Shown piece by piece: positions 9,720-18,915 of a stretch of 64,000 bases of DNA. The notes beneath the pieces are model-generated. The model did not search any database. It was not told where the DNA came from and worked only from the letters and a program-made list of their open reading frames with translations. Source of the stretch: JAJDAT01 sp964570665 (GTDB taxonomy: Bacteria; Nitrospinota; Nitrospinia; Nitrospinales; JAJDAT01). Position 1 is the stretch's first letter; the number at the start of each line of letters is the position of its first letter. Both the position numbers and the translations under genes were made by a program. The stretch spans positions 186,001 through 250,000 of the forward strand of contig CAZMZH010000003.1 in NCBI GenBank assembly GCA_964570665.1. The letters run 5' to 3'.

Positions 9720-10205
9720 TTATTTACAGTGATCTAAACAACCTTTAAATGTTTTGTCGTAGCAAGATTGAGTGTGTTTGGTCCAACATGCTTTACATTC
9801 TTTTTCAAAATTCCCTTTACATTCCCTATGTAAATGCAAGAATCCCCAATCCATATAGGCCATGCAGTTATTCCAAGCTTTGTCGTCGCATGCGGTGACC
9901 CCACTGCCTTGTCCATAATTAGACAAACATTCTTTTTTGCAAGAGGCTTTTTCAGGAGAGTCTGTTGGTAGAATGCCTTCCCATGTCATACGTTTACTGG
10001 CGGATTGCGGATTTTTATCTCGATTAAAAATGAAGCTTTCAACTTCGTTAATTTCCGCTAATTGAATCCATTGGGAAGAAGGGTTTAAGTTAGAAGAAGC
10101 GCCATCTCCCGGAGAAATTGTTTTTTCTGCAAAAGAGTTTACGCTATTAAAGATTAAAAAAAGAATTGTGAGAAATAAAACTTTAACCTTAGTAGAAACT
10201 GCCAT
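9720..10205 (-). CDS. Secreted cysteine-rich protein of unknown function
   Basis: This protein of about 161 residues has an N-terminal signal peptide (VKVLFLTILFLIFNSVNSFA, cleavage likely after SFA). Ten cysteines lie in the C-terminal 75 residues (including CKKEC, CKACW and a terminal CLDHCK), spaced as if for disulfides. I prefer ATG at 10205 over the in-frame TTG at 10211, because the purine-rich AGAGGGGG ribosome site sits 7 nt before it. I do not recognise a family. Another Cys-rich exported protein is encoded at 55115. It is monocistronic, with its own terminator. Confidence 0.8.
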   Translation of the reverse strand: MAVSTKVKVLFLTILFLIFNSVNSFAEKTISPGDGASSNLNPSSQWIQLAEINEVESFIFNRDKNPQSASKRMTWEGILPTDSPEKASCKKECLSNYGQGSGVTACDDKAWNNCMAYMDWGFLHLHRECKGNFEKECKACWTKHTQSCYDKTFKGCLDHCK

Positions 10206-10381
10206 TTTCAATCCCCCTCTAGATCACTAGGCGTTTAACAAACGAATACAGATGGAAAAGTTCTTATTATTTACTTTTAAGATTTCCCTATTATCAGCAG
10301 TAAAATCTTTCAAATCAAGGGTTTTTTATATGATTAGGCAAAAAGAAAAGAGACGGCCTCAAAAAAAGTCCCTAAATAAAG

Positions 10382-10459
10382 TGGTCGGGATGAGAGGATT
10401 TGAACCTCCGACCCCCTCGTCCCGAACGAGGTGCGCTAGCCAGGCTGCGCTACATCCCG
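10382..10459 (-). tRNA. tRNA-Pro (anticodon CGG)
   Basis: A full cloverleaf can be drawn on the minus strand: a 7-bp acceptor stem CGGGATG/CATCCCG, a D-arm, an anticodon stem CCTCG/CGAGG enclosing loop TTCGGGA (anticodon CGG), a T-arm with GGTTCAAATC, discriminator A, and an encoded CCA at 10384-10382. It reads proline CCG codons. A false plus-strand open frame (GMRGFEPPTP...) is simply this tRNA read in reverse. Confidence 0.97.
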
Positions 10460-10573
10460 GCATTTAGGTTTAAAGTTAATTTCTTACGACACCGCTAAAA
10501 TATAATTTTCTCTTTGGCGGTAAGAGTTTTTATTAAACATAATTTTAAAAGTTCTAATTTGTGTGAAAACTTC

Positions 10574-12418
10574 TTATGTTTTAAATTGGCCAACGATTTC
10601 TTGCAATTCATTAGCTAGTGTGGATAATTCGCTAGCTGCAACCTGAGTATCCGTTGCGCCTTTGGTCGAATCTTCTGCAGCTTGGGCAACTCCCGAAATG
10701 TTGGCGCTAATTTCTTGAACGCCCTCTGATGCTTCAGACATTCCGCGGTTCATTTCTGCCGTAGTCGCAGTTTGTTCTTCTACAGCGCTGGCAATGGTAT
10801 TGGAAATATCGTTAATATTGTTAATCACATCGCTTATTTCATTAATTGCTTCAATGGCGCTTTGAGTATCGTTTTGAATTGCTTCTATTTTACTACTTAT
10901 ATCCTCGGTTGCTTTTGCGGTTTCTTTGGCCAAATCTTTTACCTCGTTGGCCACTACTGCAAATCCTTTACCCGCTTCGCCAGCACGCGCTGCCTCAATA
11001 GTGGCGTTCAATGCCAACAGGTTGGTTTGTTCGGCAATTGACGTAATAACTTTTAATACTTGTCCAATTTCTACGCTGCTTTCGCCTAGTTTTGAGACTG
11101 AAGTCGTGGTTTTTTCCGCAAGGATAACTGCGGAGGAAGCGACTTGAGCGGCTTGGGTTGAGTTTTGCGCAATTTCTTTAATGCTTACAGACATTTCCTC
11201 GGCCCCGGTAACTACAGTTTGAACGTTAGAGTTTACCTGATCGGAAGCGGATGAAACTACGCCTGCCTGAGAAGATGTTTCTTGAGAACTACTTGCCATT
11301 AATTCGCTAACTTCCATGAGTTTTCCTGAGGAGGCCGACAATGTCTCGGCATTGCTTCCAATTCGTGCCATCACTGATCTGAGACTATTCATAAATTGGG
11401 AAAGACCAGAACCCATTTGACCAATAGCGTCGGAACCATTAACAGAGACATCTTTAGTAAGATCGCCTTGGGAAGCGCTCATAACTACTTCCAACATGCT
11501 ATCTACTTTTTCTTTCAAAATGATGGCTTGTTGTTTTTCTCGTTCGTCAGTTTTTCCTTTTTCTTGCAATTGAACCGTCATTTTTTGAAATGCCTCAGCC
11601 AAATCTCCTTTCAAATTATAAGATTTATCCAATTCTCCAGCTGCAATATCGCCTGCTTGAGCTGCAATACCCTGCATTGACTCGAGCATAATATTGTAGG
11701 TTTTCGAGAGAGAACCAATTTCATCCGTTGATTTAACCTCTAACTCTTTTTGTTTGAGGTTACCCGAGGCGATTTCTTCCATAGAGAGAATGATTGCATG
11801 CAAGGGGCCGGTGATAGATCGTGAGAATAAGAGAGTTAGAATGACGCCAATCAAAGTCGCGGAAACGATTAAAATAAGAGCTAAATTACTCATAAAAATG
11901 TTTCCCTCAATTACTTTTTTCCCCGCCTTTTCCGCTTCAACCTTTGATGTTTTAATAATTTTTGACAATCTTTGGTCGATCTCATCGGAAATCCTACGGC
12001 CTTCTGTAATTTGAGAATTTCCTAAAACACGATTTTCGTCTACATAAGCGTCTACAGATTCCATCATAAGATCGTAAAACTTTTGCGAATTGGCGCTGAT
12101 GAATTTAAACAAATCAGGATCTGTTTTTTCAATCTTCTTAAGAAATTTTTCTAGCTTTTCTTTAGAGGCGTTAGCGTTATCTTCGGATTCATTTTGCCAA
12201 CTTAGCGATAAGTCGACCAACCAATAACGCAGCTCAGAGAAGCTTTTTGAGACGGATGAAATAGTTTCCATCCGCCTCAAAGCCGAACTTTGTTCTTCAA
12301 TTTTATGAGTACCATTATTAAGTTCAAAATAAATATATAAGAGAGAACCTGCTAGCAATAAAATAATCAAACCATTTAATGATAGAAGTTTCCCTCCAAG
12401 GTTTAATCTAATACCCAT
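10574..12418 (-). CDS. Methyl-accepting chemotaxis protein (transmembrane MCP)
   Basis: This protein of about 614 residues has a short cytoplasmic N-terminus, TM1 (LLSLNGLIILLLAGSLLYIY), a periplasmic helical sensor domain of about 150 residues, TM2 near residues 178-200, a HAMP domain, and a long coiled-coil signalling domain. Its tip contains the highly conserved EQTNLLALNATIEAARAGE and KGFAVVANEVK motifs for CheA/CheW contact. It ends at QFKT without a CheR-tethering pentapeptide. I moved the start to ATG 12418, because GGAG lies 9 nt upstream of it, whereas the TTG at 12442 has no site. The c-haem protein gene immediately upstream (38-nt gap) suggests a redox or ligand-sensing partner. 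Confidence 0.95.
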   Translation of the reverse strand: MGIRLNLGGKLLSLNGLIILLLAGSLLYIYFELNNGTHKIEEQSSALRRMETISSVSKSFSELRYWLVDLSLSWQNESEDNANASKEKLEKFLKKIEKTDPDLFKFISANSQKFYDLMMESVDAYVDENRVLGNSQITEGRRISDEIDQRLSKIIKTSKVEAEKAGKKVIEGNIFMSNLALILIVSATLIGVILTLLFSRSITGPLHAIILSMEEIASGNLKQKELEVKSTDEIGSLSKTYNIMLESMQGIAAQAGDIAAGELDKSYNLKGDLAEAFQKMTVQLQEKGKTDEREKQQAIILKEKVDSMLEVVMSASQGDLTKDVSVNGSDAIGQMGSGLSQFMNSLRSVMARIGSNAETLSASSGKLMEVSELMASSSQETSSQAGVVSSASDQVNSNVQTVVTGAEEMSVSIKEIAQNSTQAAQVASSAVILAEKTTTSVSKLGESSVEIGQVLKVITSIAEQTNLLALNATIEAARAGEAGKGFAVVANEVKDLAKETAKATEDISSKIEAIQNDTQSAIEAINEISDVINNINDISNTIASAVEEQTATTAEMNRGMSEASEGVQEISANISGVAQAAEDSTKGATDTQVAASELSTLANELQEIVGQFKT

Positions 12419-12456
12419 AATAAATTTCTCCAAAAAGTTCAAAAAGCTTGAGTTTC

Positions 12457-13224
12457 TTAGTTATAGAGCGCAAAACTAATTGCTCCGCCGAGTTCGCCCA
12501 ACTTCCCGCCTTCTTTTTTTCCGCCGGTAATATCTTTAGAGCCTTTAGGTTCGCCATGGCAATTTAAGCAGGCTTTCTTATAATATTCAGGCAAAATAAG
12601 GCGAAACGCATCTTTCCCTTTATGTTTGGCATTTGCCGTATGCACTTTATCTTTTGGGTAACCGGCGCTCTTAAATTGTTTTTCAATTACTTCGCTCTCC
12701 CATTTGTCGGGTCGGTTTGCGCGATTTCGTACATAGCTTTTTGGAGCCGTTAATTTAATGTAAGCTTTTCCGGCGGTCAGACTGTTGAATTGATCGGCTA
12801 CCTGCTTGGCAAAAATTGCGGGAAGAAATCCCTTAAAACCTTTTCCTTTTTCGTTGATCAAGCTTTGCGCTTGGTCCATTACATTTTTAACTGCATTGAC
12901 CATAGCCGTTTGCATTTTTCCTTTTTCAGTTGAGGCGTCAATGCTCAGGTCTTTTCCAGAAGCCTTTTTATAGTTCGCTTTGGCGCCTTCTATGACTGTG
13001 TCGCCACTCAATCCTTTATCGCCTTTACTAGCATCGTTGATTAGTTTCTGACTTTTAGCGATAACTCCGCGGGCGGCTCGATAAATTTTTGTAACCTCTA
13101 AACCAATATCCTTTTTATCGGCGTCAGAAAGAGCAGCGCTAGCGGTCCCTGTTAAAGCTAATGAAAAAAGGAAAACAAAAACTAAAACTGTTAAAAAACC
13201 TTTTTTGAGAATATTCTTTACCAT
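12457..13224 (-). CDS. Secreted DUF3365 (Tll0287-like) haem c sensor protein
   Basis: The protein has 255 residues, with an N-terminal signal peptide (VLVFVFLFSLALTGTASA). One CxxCH haem c motif (CLNCH, 219-223) lies near the C-terminus, followed by GEPKGSKDITGGKKEGGKLGELGGAISF. The region from RNRANRPDKWE to the CLNCH motif matches the layout of the DUF3365/Tll0287-like haem domain, a PAS-like sensor often fused to chemoreceptors or histidine kinases. Here it is a separate exported protein encoded directly upstream of, and probably in operon with, an MCP. It may be a periplasmic haem-based ligand or redox input for that receptor; this is inference from context. Confidence 0.85.
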   Translation of the reverse strand: MVKNILKKGFLTVLVFVFLFSLALTGTASAALSDADKKDIGLEVTKIYRAARGVIAKSQKLINDASKGDKGLSGDTVIEGAKANYKKASGKDLSIDASTEKGKMQTAMVNAVKNVMDQAQSLINEKGKGFKGFLPAIFAKQVADQFNSLTAGKAYIKLTAPKSYVRNRANRPDKWESEVIEKQFKSAGYPKDKVHTANAKHKGKDAFRLILPEYYKKACLNCHGEPKGSKDITGGKKEGGKLGELGGAISFALYN

Positions 13225-13857
13225 TTGAAAATCTCCCCAGCTAATTGATTAAAGTTAACTTCTCAAACTATTCAAAATTACATCTAGGTTCTTTCTTTTG
13301 GGCCAAGCTATTTTGATAAAACGAAAAATCTAACTATCGATCAATTTGTCAATTTTGATTTGGAAGTTTGTAACCCAAACCATGGATAAATCTGAAGGCT
13401 TATAATTAGAATATACATTCAATGTAAATAGATGTCAATAATAATTTTTTTTGATTTTCTAAAAAAAATCTAAAGTATATAGGTATTTTCTTATTTTAAT
13501 TAGGATATTTCTCAAAGTCAAAAAATTTGTTACATAAATTGTGAGTTTTTGGTGAAAGTATTAATGTTTTCTATTTGGTAAGTACAGATTTTTTTAAAAA
13601 ATTTGTACTTAAAGCCTGCCTTGTCTTTTGACTATAGAATATTTAGTTTGCAAGAAAGTTATGTAAATAGGGGTTCTAAAGTAAGAAGCCTAGTGTAAAT
13701 TAGAGGAGGCTTAAGTTTGTACTTAAAAAGTTTTAAAACTTGTAAGGTTCTATTAATTCAAGTTTTAAGTTGGAAAAAAAGGTTGACCTTTTTTGTCGAT
13801 TAAGCCAAGCTTTTATTAACAAAACATATGTTATAAATCTAACGTGAGCAATAAAAT
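13225..13857. promoter_or_regulatory. 633-bp AT-rich divergent control region with repeated TTTGTACTTAAA motif
   Basis: This is the gene-free region between the divergent haem-protein and SH3-protein genes. It holds an imperfect inverted repeat at 13581-13609 (AGTACA ... TGTACT ends). The 12-mer TTTGTACTTAAA appears at 13602-13613 and again at 13716-13727. The repeated arms could bind a regulator. No open frame with a ribosome site is visible. Confidence 0.45.
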
Positions 13858-14379
13858 ATGATACGTTTTAATAATCTTTTTTTACCTATCTTTATAGGTT
13901 TTGCCTTCTTCCTAATTAGCATTCCAGTCTCTGGTTTTGCTGAAACGCTCTATGTGAAAAGCGCAAAAACAAAACTACGTTCTTCTGATAATGTAAAAGC
14001 TTCCGTTCTTGGACTTTTGAATAAGGGAACTGCTGTAACGGTGATGGTTAAATCAAAGCGATTTTATAAAGTTGCTCTAGAAAGTGGTGAAAAAGGTTGG
14101 ATTTTTAAATTCAAGCTGGCTAAAAAAGCTCCCGCTGGAAGCGGTGGAGGGGGTGGTGGATTTGCCGACGTTTTAGCTGGAAGCCAAATCAATGCGAACG
14201 AATCTTCATCCTCATCGAGTATTCGCGGGCTCAGTCCGGTTTCTGAAACTTATGCCAAAAGTAAAGGCATTTCCACGAAAAATATCGAGGCAGTAGACAA
14301 GATGGAAGCTTACAAAATCGATTCCGGCGAACTCGAAAGTTTTCTACAAGAAGGTCGGTTGGGCGAATACGGTCCTTAA
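13858..14379 (+). CDS. Exported SH3b-domain protein
   Basis: This 173-residue protein has a signal peptide (IFIGFAFFLISIPVSGFA). A bacterial SH3 domain follows (about residues 32-82: LYVKSAKTKLRSSDNVKASVLGLLNKGT ... YKVALESGEKGWIFKFKL), then a glycine-rich linker with seven glycines and a polar C-terminal segment. SH3b domains bind peptidoglycan or peptides in the periplasm. The M48 protease gene follows 42 bp downstream, then a two-TM protein overlapping by 4 nt, so these three form an operon likely acting at the envelope. Confidence 0.85.
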   Translation: MIRFNNLFLPIFIGFAFFLISIPVSGFAETLYVKSAKTKLRSSDNVKASVLGLLNKGTAVTVMVKSKRFYKVALESGEKGWIFKFKLAKKAPAGSGGGGGGFADVLAGSQINANESSSSSSIRGLSPVSETYAKSKGISTKNIEAVDKMEAYKIDSGELESFLQEGRLGEYGP

Positions 14380-14421
14380 TTACGGTATACACAAATTAAA
14401 CCATTAATACAAAGGCGCAAC

Positions 14422-15492
14422 ATGAGACGAAGTCTTTTTTTCATAGCGATTATTGGGTTTTCGGCATTATTTCTCGTTCAATCTCACGCTTTTAACTTAG
14501 GTAACTTCCTGGATAAAGTAGAAGAAGGAACCAAAGCCATTCAGAAAACTCAGGATACGGTCGATCAAACCAAAGAGGTTATCGAAGACCCCACGGGAGC
14601 CGCTTCCAGTCAAATTAAAAATAGGGTTCCACAAGATATAGGGGGTGTTAGTACAGAAGGGATTGGTTCCACAGGTACGAACACCAGCGGTGGATTGATA
14701 GGAATTGGCGAATCCTTTGGTTTGATAGATGAAAAAACCGCCAATATAGCTCGAGAGTCTATGAAAACTTATAAGGCCTTGCAACCCATCGAATATAAGG
14801 AGGAAAAAACTATTGGTTCCTCATTAGCGGTTGAAGTTTTCAATCGATTTGAAGGCTCTTATGATGATCCTAAACTTTTGAAGTACGTCAATCTGGTAGG
14901 ACAAGCGGTAGCTCGTGTTTCTGATCGTCCCGATATAGATTACTATTTTGCTATCGTCAACTCTCAAGCTCCTAACGCATTTGCAACGCCGGGTGGCTAC
15001 GTTTTTTTGAGTATTGGTCTATTGCAAATGATACAAAATGAAGCTCAATTAGCGGGTGTTTTAGGTCACGAAATAGCCCATATAACCCATAAACACGCCT
15101 TAGGAACCATCCAAAGAAGCAAATCCTTACAAGGAATTGGCGCTTTAACTATGTCGGTTATGGAAGAAGATCCCAGCCAATTTAGTCAACTTATCGATCA
15201 AGTTTCGGATTTGATTTTTACGAATGGATTAGACAAAGATCTGGAGTTTGAAGCAGACCGCCTAGGTCTTGAATATGCTGTGCGAGCGGGGTACTATCCT
15301 ACAGGTTTGAAGGATTTTTTAAAAATTCTTGGTAATTCTCAAGAGTTAAAGCGATCTTCAATATTAAGCACGCATCCTTCAGCCCGGCAACGGTATCGGC
15401 TTTTAGTTAAAGAACTCACTAAATATAAAGATTCCCGGAATAATCCCTTATTGGCTGACCGGTTTAAAAAAATGACCGATAATTTGTTATGA
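14422..15492 (+). CDS. Exported M48-family zinc metalloprotease (BepA/LoiP-like)
   Basis: The protein has 356 residues. The N-terminal signal peptide ends near SHA (residue 23). A low-complexity region of about 80 residues precedes the peptidase M48 domain. The zinc motif HEIAH is at 216-220, and the third-ligand helix LEFEADRLGLEYA is at about 274-286; both are intact. A conserved SSILSTHPSARQR motif follows, typical of this family. Relatives act in outer-membrane protein quality control. The TPR domain found in BepA is absent, so it is closer to the short LoiP/YcaL type. The stop codon overlaps the next start (ATGA). Confidence 0.9.
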   Translation: MRRSLFFIAIIGFSALFLVQSHAFNLGNFLDKVEEGTKAIQKTQDTVDQTKEVIEDPTGAASSQIKNRVPQDIGGVSTEGIGSTGTNTSGGLIGIGESFGLIDEKTANIARESMKTYKALQPIEYKEEKTIGSSLAVEVFNRFEGSYDDPKLLKYVNLVGQAVARVSDRPDIDYYFAIVNSQAPNAFATPGGYVFLSIGLLQMIQNEAQLAGVLGHEIAHITHKHALGTIQRSKSLQGIGALTMSVMEEDPSQFSQLIDQVSDLIFTNGLDKDLEFEADRLGLEYAVRAGYYPTGLKDFLKILGNSQELKRSSILSTHPSARQRYRLLVKELTKYKDSRNNPLLADRFKKMTDNLL

Positions 15493-15947
15493 ATCAAAAT
15501 CGAATTTTTCGAGAAGAACGTCCAGGCGAAAGAAAAACTATTTCCACACTACTATTGACGGGGTATTTCGTAACTGTATCGTTTATGGGATATATGGCAT
15601 TCTTTCTAAATATCCAATTGACTCAAATGGATCGAATAACCTCTAAAATGGATGTAGAAATTCTTTCTGTTGAACAGTTCAACTTGTTAAAAACCCGGGT
15701 GATTCGCGCAACTAAGCAAATCCGTCAAGAGGTTATTTGGTTGGCTATTATTGGAACAATCGTTTCGATTATGGGGGGAATGTATACTTATAATCTTGTG
15801 GTTAAACCGCTACGAATACTTGTTTCTCATACTGAAAATGAGGAAAAAACCAGTCCTCCCGAAATTAAGACCAACAACGAGATCAAGCAATTATTAACGG
15901 CTATTCAAGGAATCCGGCAAACTCAACCTAGCAACCGTGAGTCTTAG
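15489..15947 (+). CDS. Two-TM membrane protein with HAMP-like tail
   Basis: This 152-residue protein overlaps the M48 gene by 4 nt, so it is translationally coupled. It has two hydrophobic helices (STLLLTGYFVTVSFMGYMAFFL, about 19-40, and VIWLAIIGTIVSIMGGMYTYNLV, about 78-100) enclosing a small extracytoplasmic loop of about 37 residues. After TM2, VVKPLRILVSHTEN and NNEIKQLLTAI resemble the start of a HAMP linker. There is no output domain. It could be a membrane partner or anchor for the protease; no family is recognised with confidence. Confidence 0.75.
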   Translation: MNQNRIFREERPGERKTISTLLLTGYFVTVSFMGYMAFFLNIQLTQMDRITSKMDVEILSVEQFNLLKTRVIRATKQIRQEVIWLAIIGTIVSIMGGMYTYNLVVKPLRILVSHTENEEKTSPPEIKTNNEIKQLLTAIQGIRQTQPSNRES

Positions 15948-15960
15948 TTAAAAAAGTTTT

Positions 15961-15987
15961 AAAATCGTTTAGAAATTAACGATTTTT
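15961..15987 (+). terminator. Stem-loop terminator between convergent genes
   Basis: AAAATCGTT and AACGATTTT form a 9-bp stem with an 8-9-nt loop, ending in a run of T. It sits 14 bp after the stop of the SH3/M48/two-TM operon and just before the convergent gene end at 15989. It is AT-rich, so termination strength is uncertain. Confidence 0.6.
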
Positions 15988-15988
15988 C

Positions 15989-16753
15989 CTAAGAATCTAT
16001 GAAATCCCCCACCAATCGTTTGAACTGAGTTGAAAAGTTAAATACCTCTCTACTTTGTACTCCTAATTCCTTAAGAATAGAAGTATAGCTAAGGTAGCTC
16101 AATTTTATTTTTAAATTTTGTAAGCCTTTTTCTACAAACTCTTCTTTTGGTCCAATAGGAACCCATTTTTCGCAAAGTTCCGAGGCTGCGTGTCTTTTGC
16201 CTATGTTTTCTTGTAATCCATCAAATCTAGTGAGACTTAAGCTTTCGTTTCTTTTTTTATTTTTTAAATGTTCTTGGTTTAAATAATCGAAGCATTTTTC
16301 TCGTAAAACGAGGCCTTTTTCCCAAGGACTCATTTTTTTCCATTCTTTCAAAACCCAATTTCTAGATTTTTCGGAAGAATAAATTGCTTCTTTCTCTCCT
16401 TTATATACGTGCGACATTATTTCTTTTTGCAGTTCACGAACAATTTCCTGTTCTAATAAAACTTCTTGTCGAAATTCAGGGTCTTGTCTCCAACGTGCAT
16501 TGAACTTATTGTAATTTAGCATGGCGACCTCTGTTGGTGTCATAGCCTCTAGATCGAAAAACAACTTTTGCGCCTTTGGAAAATGTAGAGATTTTGCTTC
16601 TTTGATCATTTCAAAGTATTTAACGGTATCTTTTTCTCTAAGTTCCGCTAGCTTTGGTTCAACTTTTTGTTTCCAAGTATAATAACCTCCAATCGACGCA
16701 ACTAAGATCGCCAAGAGAAGTAATCTGACAAGAAATTTAATTAAAAAATCCAT
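15989..16753 (-). CDS. Membrane-anchored helical protein of unknown function
   Basis: The protein has 254 residues. One N-terminal transmembrane helix (FLVRLLLLAILVASIGGYYTW, about 7-27) acts as a signal anchor. The rest is highly charged and predicted helical, with many K/E/R and two cysteines (CFDYL, LCEKW). No known motif is recognised. It begins at ATG 16753 and has no close co-directional neighbour, so it is likely monocistronic. Confidence 0.7.
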   Translation of the reverse strand: MDFLIKFLVRLLLLAILVASIGGYYTWKQKVEPKLAELREKDTVKYFEMIKEAKSLHFPKAQKLFFDLEAMTPTEVAMLNYNKFNARWRQDPEFRQEVLLEQEIVRELQKEIMSHVYKGEKEAIYSSEKSRNWVLKEWKKMSPWEKGLVLREKCFDYLNQEHLKNKKRNESLSLTRFDGLQENIGKRHAASELCEKWVPIGPKEEFVEKGLQNLKIKLSYLSYTSILKELGVQSREVFNFSTQFKRLVGDFIDS

Positions 16754-16960
16754 AATTGTCCGAAAAGTATTAATACGATTGCTAATTACAGAGCTATCTT
16801 ATTATTTTCGGATATTTAAATAAGAAAGTTAACTAAAACTTTAGGCAAGAATATATAAGAGAAGAGGGGAAGCAATAAGAAGATTTAAAATAACGAATAC
16901 TTTAGCTTTAAAAACTAAAAAAATAGCCCATCAAGTTTAGGTTTTATAATAATTGGTTTT

Positions 16961-18514
16961 TTAATGTTTAAAATGGCGAATGCCAGTTAACACCATAGGG
17001 ATTTTATGTTCATTTGCGGCTTGTATCACTTCATCGTCGCGTATAGAGCCACCTGGTTGAATAATGGCCGAGATTCCCGCTTTAGCTGCAGTATCGATAG
17101 AATCTCGGAAGGGAAAAAATGCGTCGGAGGACATTACGCAACCTTCGACTGGCTTGTTAGCCTTTTCGACAGCCAGTCTGGCTGAATCTACACGACTCAT
17201 TTGTCCTGCCCCCACCCCGACAGTTTCTAAGTTTTTAGCATAAACGATAGCGTTAGATTTTACATGTTTTGCTACTGTCCAAGCGAATTTCAAGTCTTGC
17301 ATTTGCGCTTCAGTTGGTTTTGTTTCACCCGCGATTTTGATTTTATCTGGATCAAGATTTATGGAGTCTTCATCTTGTAGAAGTATGCCGCCGGCTACTT
17401 TTTTAATATCTAATCGAGGGCATTTATCTTGACTAGGTAAAGGCAACTGCATTACTCGAATATTCTTTTTTGCGGCAAATAACTCTAATGCTTCTGGAGC
17501 ATAATCAGGAGCTATAATTGCTTCGACAAAATTTTTGAGAATTTCTTCGGCAGTATCGGCGGTTACGATTCTATTAAACCCCAGAATACCGCCAAAAGCA
17601 GAAATGGCATCTGTTTCCCTGGCTTTTATAAACGTTTCAAGTTGGTTATTTCCACAAGCTGCGCCACAAGGATTGGTATGTTTAATAATGGCTACAGCCC
17701 CTTCTTCAAAGTCTGTAACCAACTGCCAGGCAGCTTCAACATCTACTATATTATTAAATGAAAGTTCTTTGCCTTGAAGTTGTTTAGCGGACACTATATC
17801 TGATTCTTGAGCTCCAACTTCTTTATAAAAAGACGCTTCTTGATGTGGGTTTTCGCCATATCGGAGTTCTTGGATTATTTCATAAGTCTTTTGAAATTTT
17901 GGAGTAAATTTTGGTTTGTCTTCTAATTGTCCAGATAAATATTCTGCAATAAGACTATCGTACCTGGCAGTATGAGAATAGGCATCTCGACTCAGACGTT
18001 TTCGAGTCTCAAAAGAAACTTCATTGCCACTAGATTTCATTTCTTCTAGAACGGTTTTGTAATCGTTGGGGTTTACTAATATGGTAACAAAGGAAAAATT
18101 TTTGGCTGAAGCTCTGACCATTGCGGGGCCGCCAATATCTATATTTTCAATTGCGTCTTCTAGTGAACATCCATCTTTAGCTATAGTTTGTTCAAATGGA
18201 TATAGATTGATAGCGACTAAATCAATGGATTTAATGCCATTGGCATCCATAGCTTGCCTGTGTTCAGAGTTGTCTCTTTTAGCTAAAATTCCTCCATGGA
18301 CTCTGGGATGCAAGGTTTTGACTCTGCCATCCATTATTTCTGGAAAGCCAGTATAATCCGATACCATTGTTACAGGAATTCCTCTTTCTTTTAACAAACT
18401 CGCGGTGCCCCCTGTGGATAAAATTTCTACACCAAGATCGCTTAACGCACGAGCAAAGTCTGAAATACCAGTTTTATCTGAAACGCTTATAAGAGCTCTT
18501 TTTATAGGATGCAT
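16961..18514 (-). CDS. purH: Bifunctional phosphoribosylaminoimidazolecarboxamide formyltransferase / IMP cyclohydrolase
   Basis: This 517-residue protein is the full family length. The N-terminal IMP cyclohydrolase domain (about 1-190) begins RALISVSDKTGISDFARAL and includes the STGGTASLL and GRVKTLHPRVHGG motifs. The AICAR transformylase domain follows with the KHTNPCGAA motif, holding the catalytic Lys-His pair, and SDAFFPFRDSIDTAA near the C-terminus. It catalyses the last two steps of de novo purine synthesis, AICAR to FAICAR to IMP, in the cytoplasm. ATG at 18514 is the natural start. A strong hairpin lies upstream at 18583-18608. Confidence 0.98.
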   Translation of the reverse strand: MHPIKRALISVSDKTGISDFARALSDLGVEILSTGGTASLLKERGIPVTMVSDYTGFPEIMDGRVKTLHPRVHGGILAKRDNSEHRQAMDANGIKSIDLVAINLYPFEQTIAKDGCSLEDAIENIDIGGPAMVRASAKNFSFVTILVNPNDYKTVLEEMKSSGNEVSFETRKRLSRDAYSHTARYDSLIAEYLSGQLEDKPKFTPKFQKTYEIIQELRYGENPHQEASFYKEVGAQESDIVSAKQLQGKELSFNNIVDVEAAWQLVTDFEEGAVAIIKHTNPCGAACGNNQLETFIKARETDAISAFGGILGFNRIVTADTAEEILKNFVEAIIAPDYAPEALELFAAKKNIRVMQLPLPSQDKCPRLDIKKVAGGILLQDEDSINLDPDKIKIAGETKPTEAQMQDLKFAWTVAKHVKSNAIVYAKNLETVGVGAGQMSRVDSARLAVEKANKPVEGCVMSSDAFFPFRDSIDTAAKAGISAIIQPGGSIRDDEVIQAANEHKIPMVLTGIRHFKH

Positions 18515-18582
18515 TATTTAAGCGAGCCTTTTATTATTGCCTATTGTTAAATTTGAAAGGCAGGTTTTTGATGATTTAAAAT

Positions 18583-18608
18583 AAAAGTTTTCTTCCAAGA
18601 AAACTTTT
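18583..18608 (-). terminator. Perfect 12-bp inverted repeat (terminator-like) upstream of purH
   Basis: AAAAGTTTTCTT and AAGAAAACTTTT are perfect inverted copies separated by only CC. On the minus strand the stem ends in TTTT followed by ATTTTA. It could end transcription from the small gene at 18730 before purH, or act as a 5' leader hairpin for purH. Confidence 0.6.
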
Positions 18609-18729
18609 GATTTAGTGCGGCATATTTGGAATTTTTTTAGAATTCTCACTGTTACAATTGCGGCGCCTTCGAGTCTACTTGCTCCATAGATATCTTAAGT
18701 CAATGCCGGTTTATTTATTCGAGGCGCCT

Positions 18730-18915
18730 TTAAAGTCGGTACTTCTTTTTTTCAGGAGGGCTCTTCGAAATTAAGGAACTGGGGGTGATCAACTGGATGA
18801 TTTTCAGCATCCAAACAGGAAACGTTCCAAAGGAGTCCAATAAGCCTGGTTCTTCAGTAGAAACCATAGCTGGCTTTACTTGTTCTTTTTCTTCTGTATT
18901 TGCTTCTTTGGTCAT
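18730..18915 (-). CDS. Small protein of unknown function with one hydrophobic segment
   Basis: The protein has about 61 residues starting at ATG 18915, which has AGAGG six to seven nt upstream; a longer frame from 18939 lacks such a site. The N-terminus is acidic and polar (MTKEANTEEKEQVKPA), then FPVWMLKIIQLITPSSLI could be a short membrane-associated helix, and the tail is basic (PPEKKKYRL). No homologue is recognised. The good ribosome site is the main support. Confidence 0.55.
   Translation of the reverse strand: MTKEANTEEKEQVKPAMVSTEEPGLLDSFGTFPVWMLKIIQLITPSSLISKSPPEKKKYRL

Noticed and set aside
10252..10467. 71-codon plus-strand frame ending in GMRGFEPPTPSSRTRCAS
   Set aside because: It is the antisense of tRNA-Pro(CGG), a well known false gene found in many genomes.
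18661..18729. GGCGCC palindromes at 18662 and 18723 near the small gene
   Set aside because: Only six bases match; the longer flanks do not form a consistent stem.
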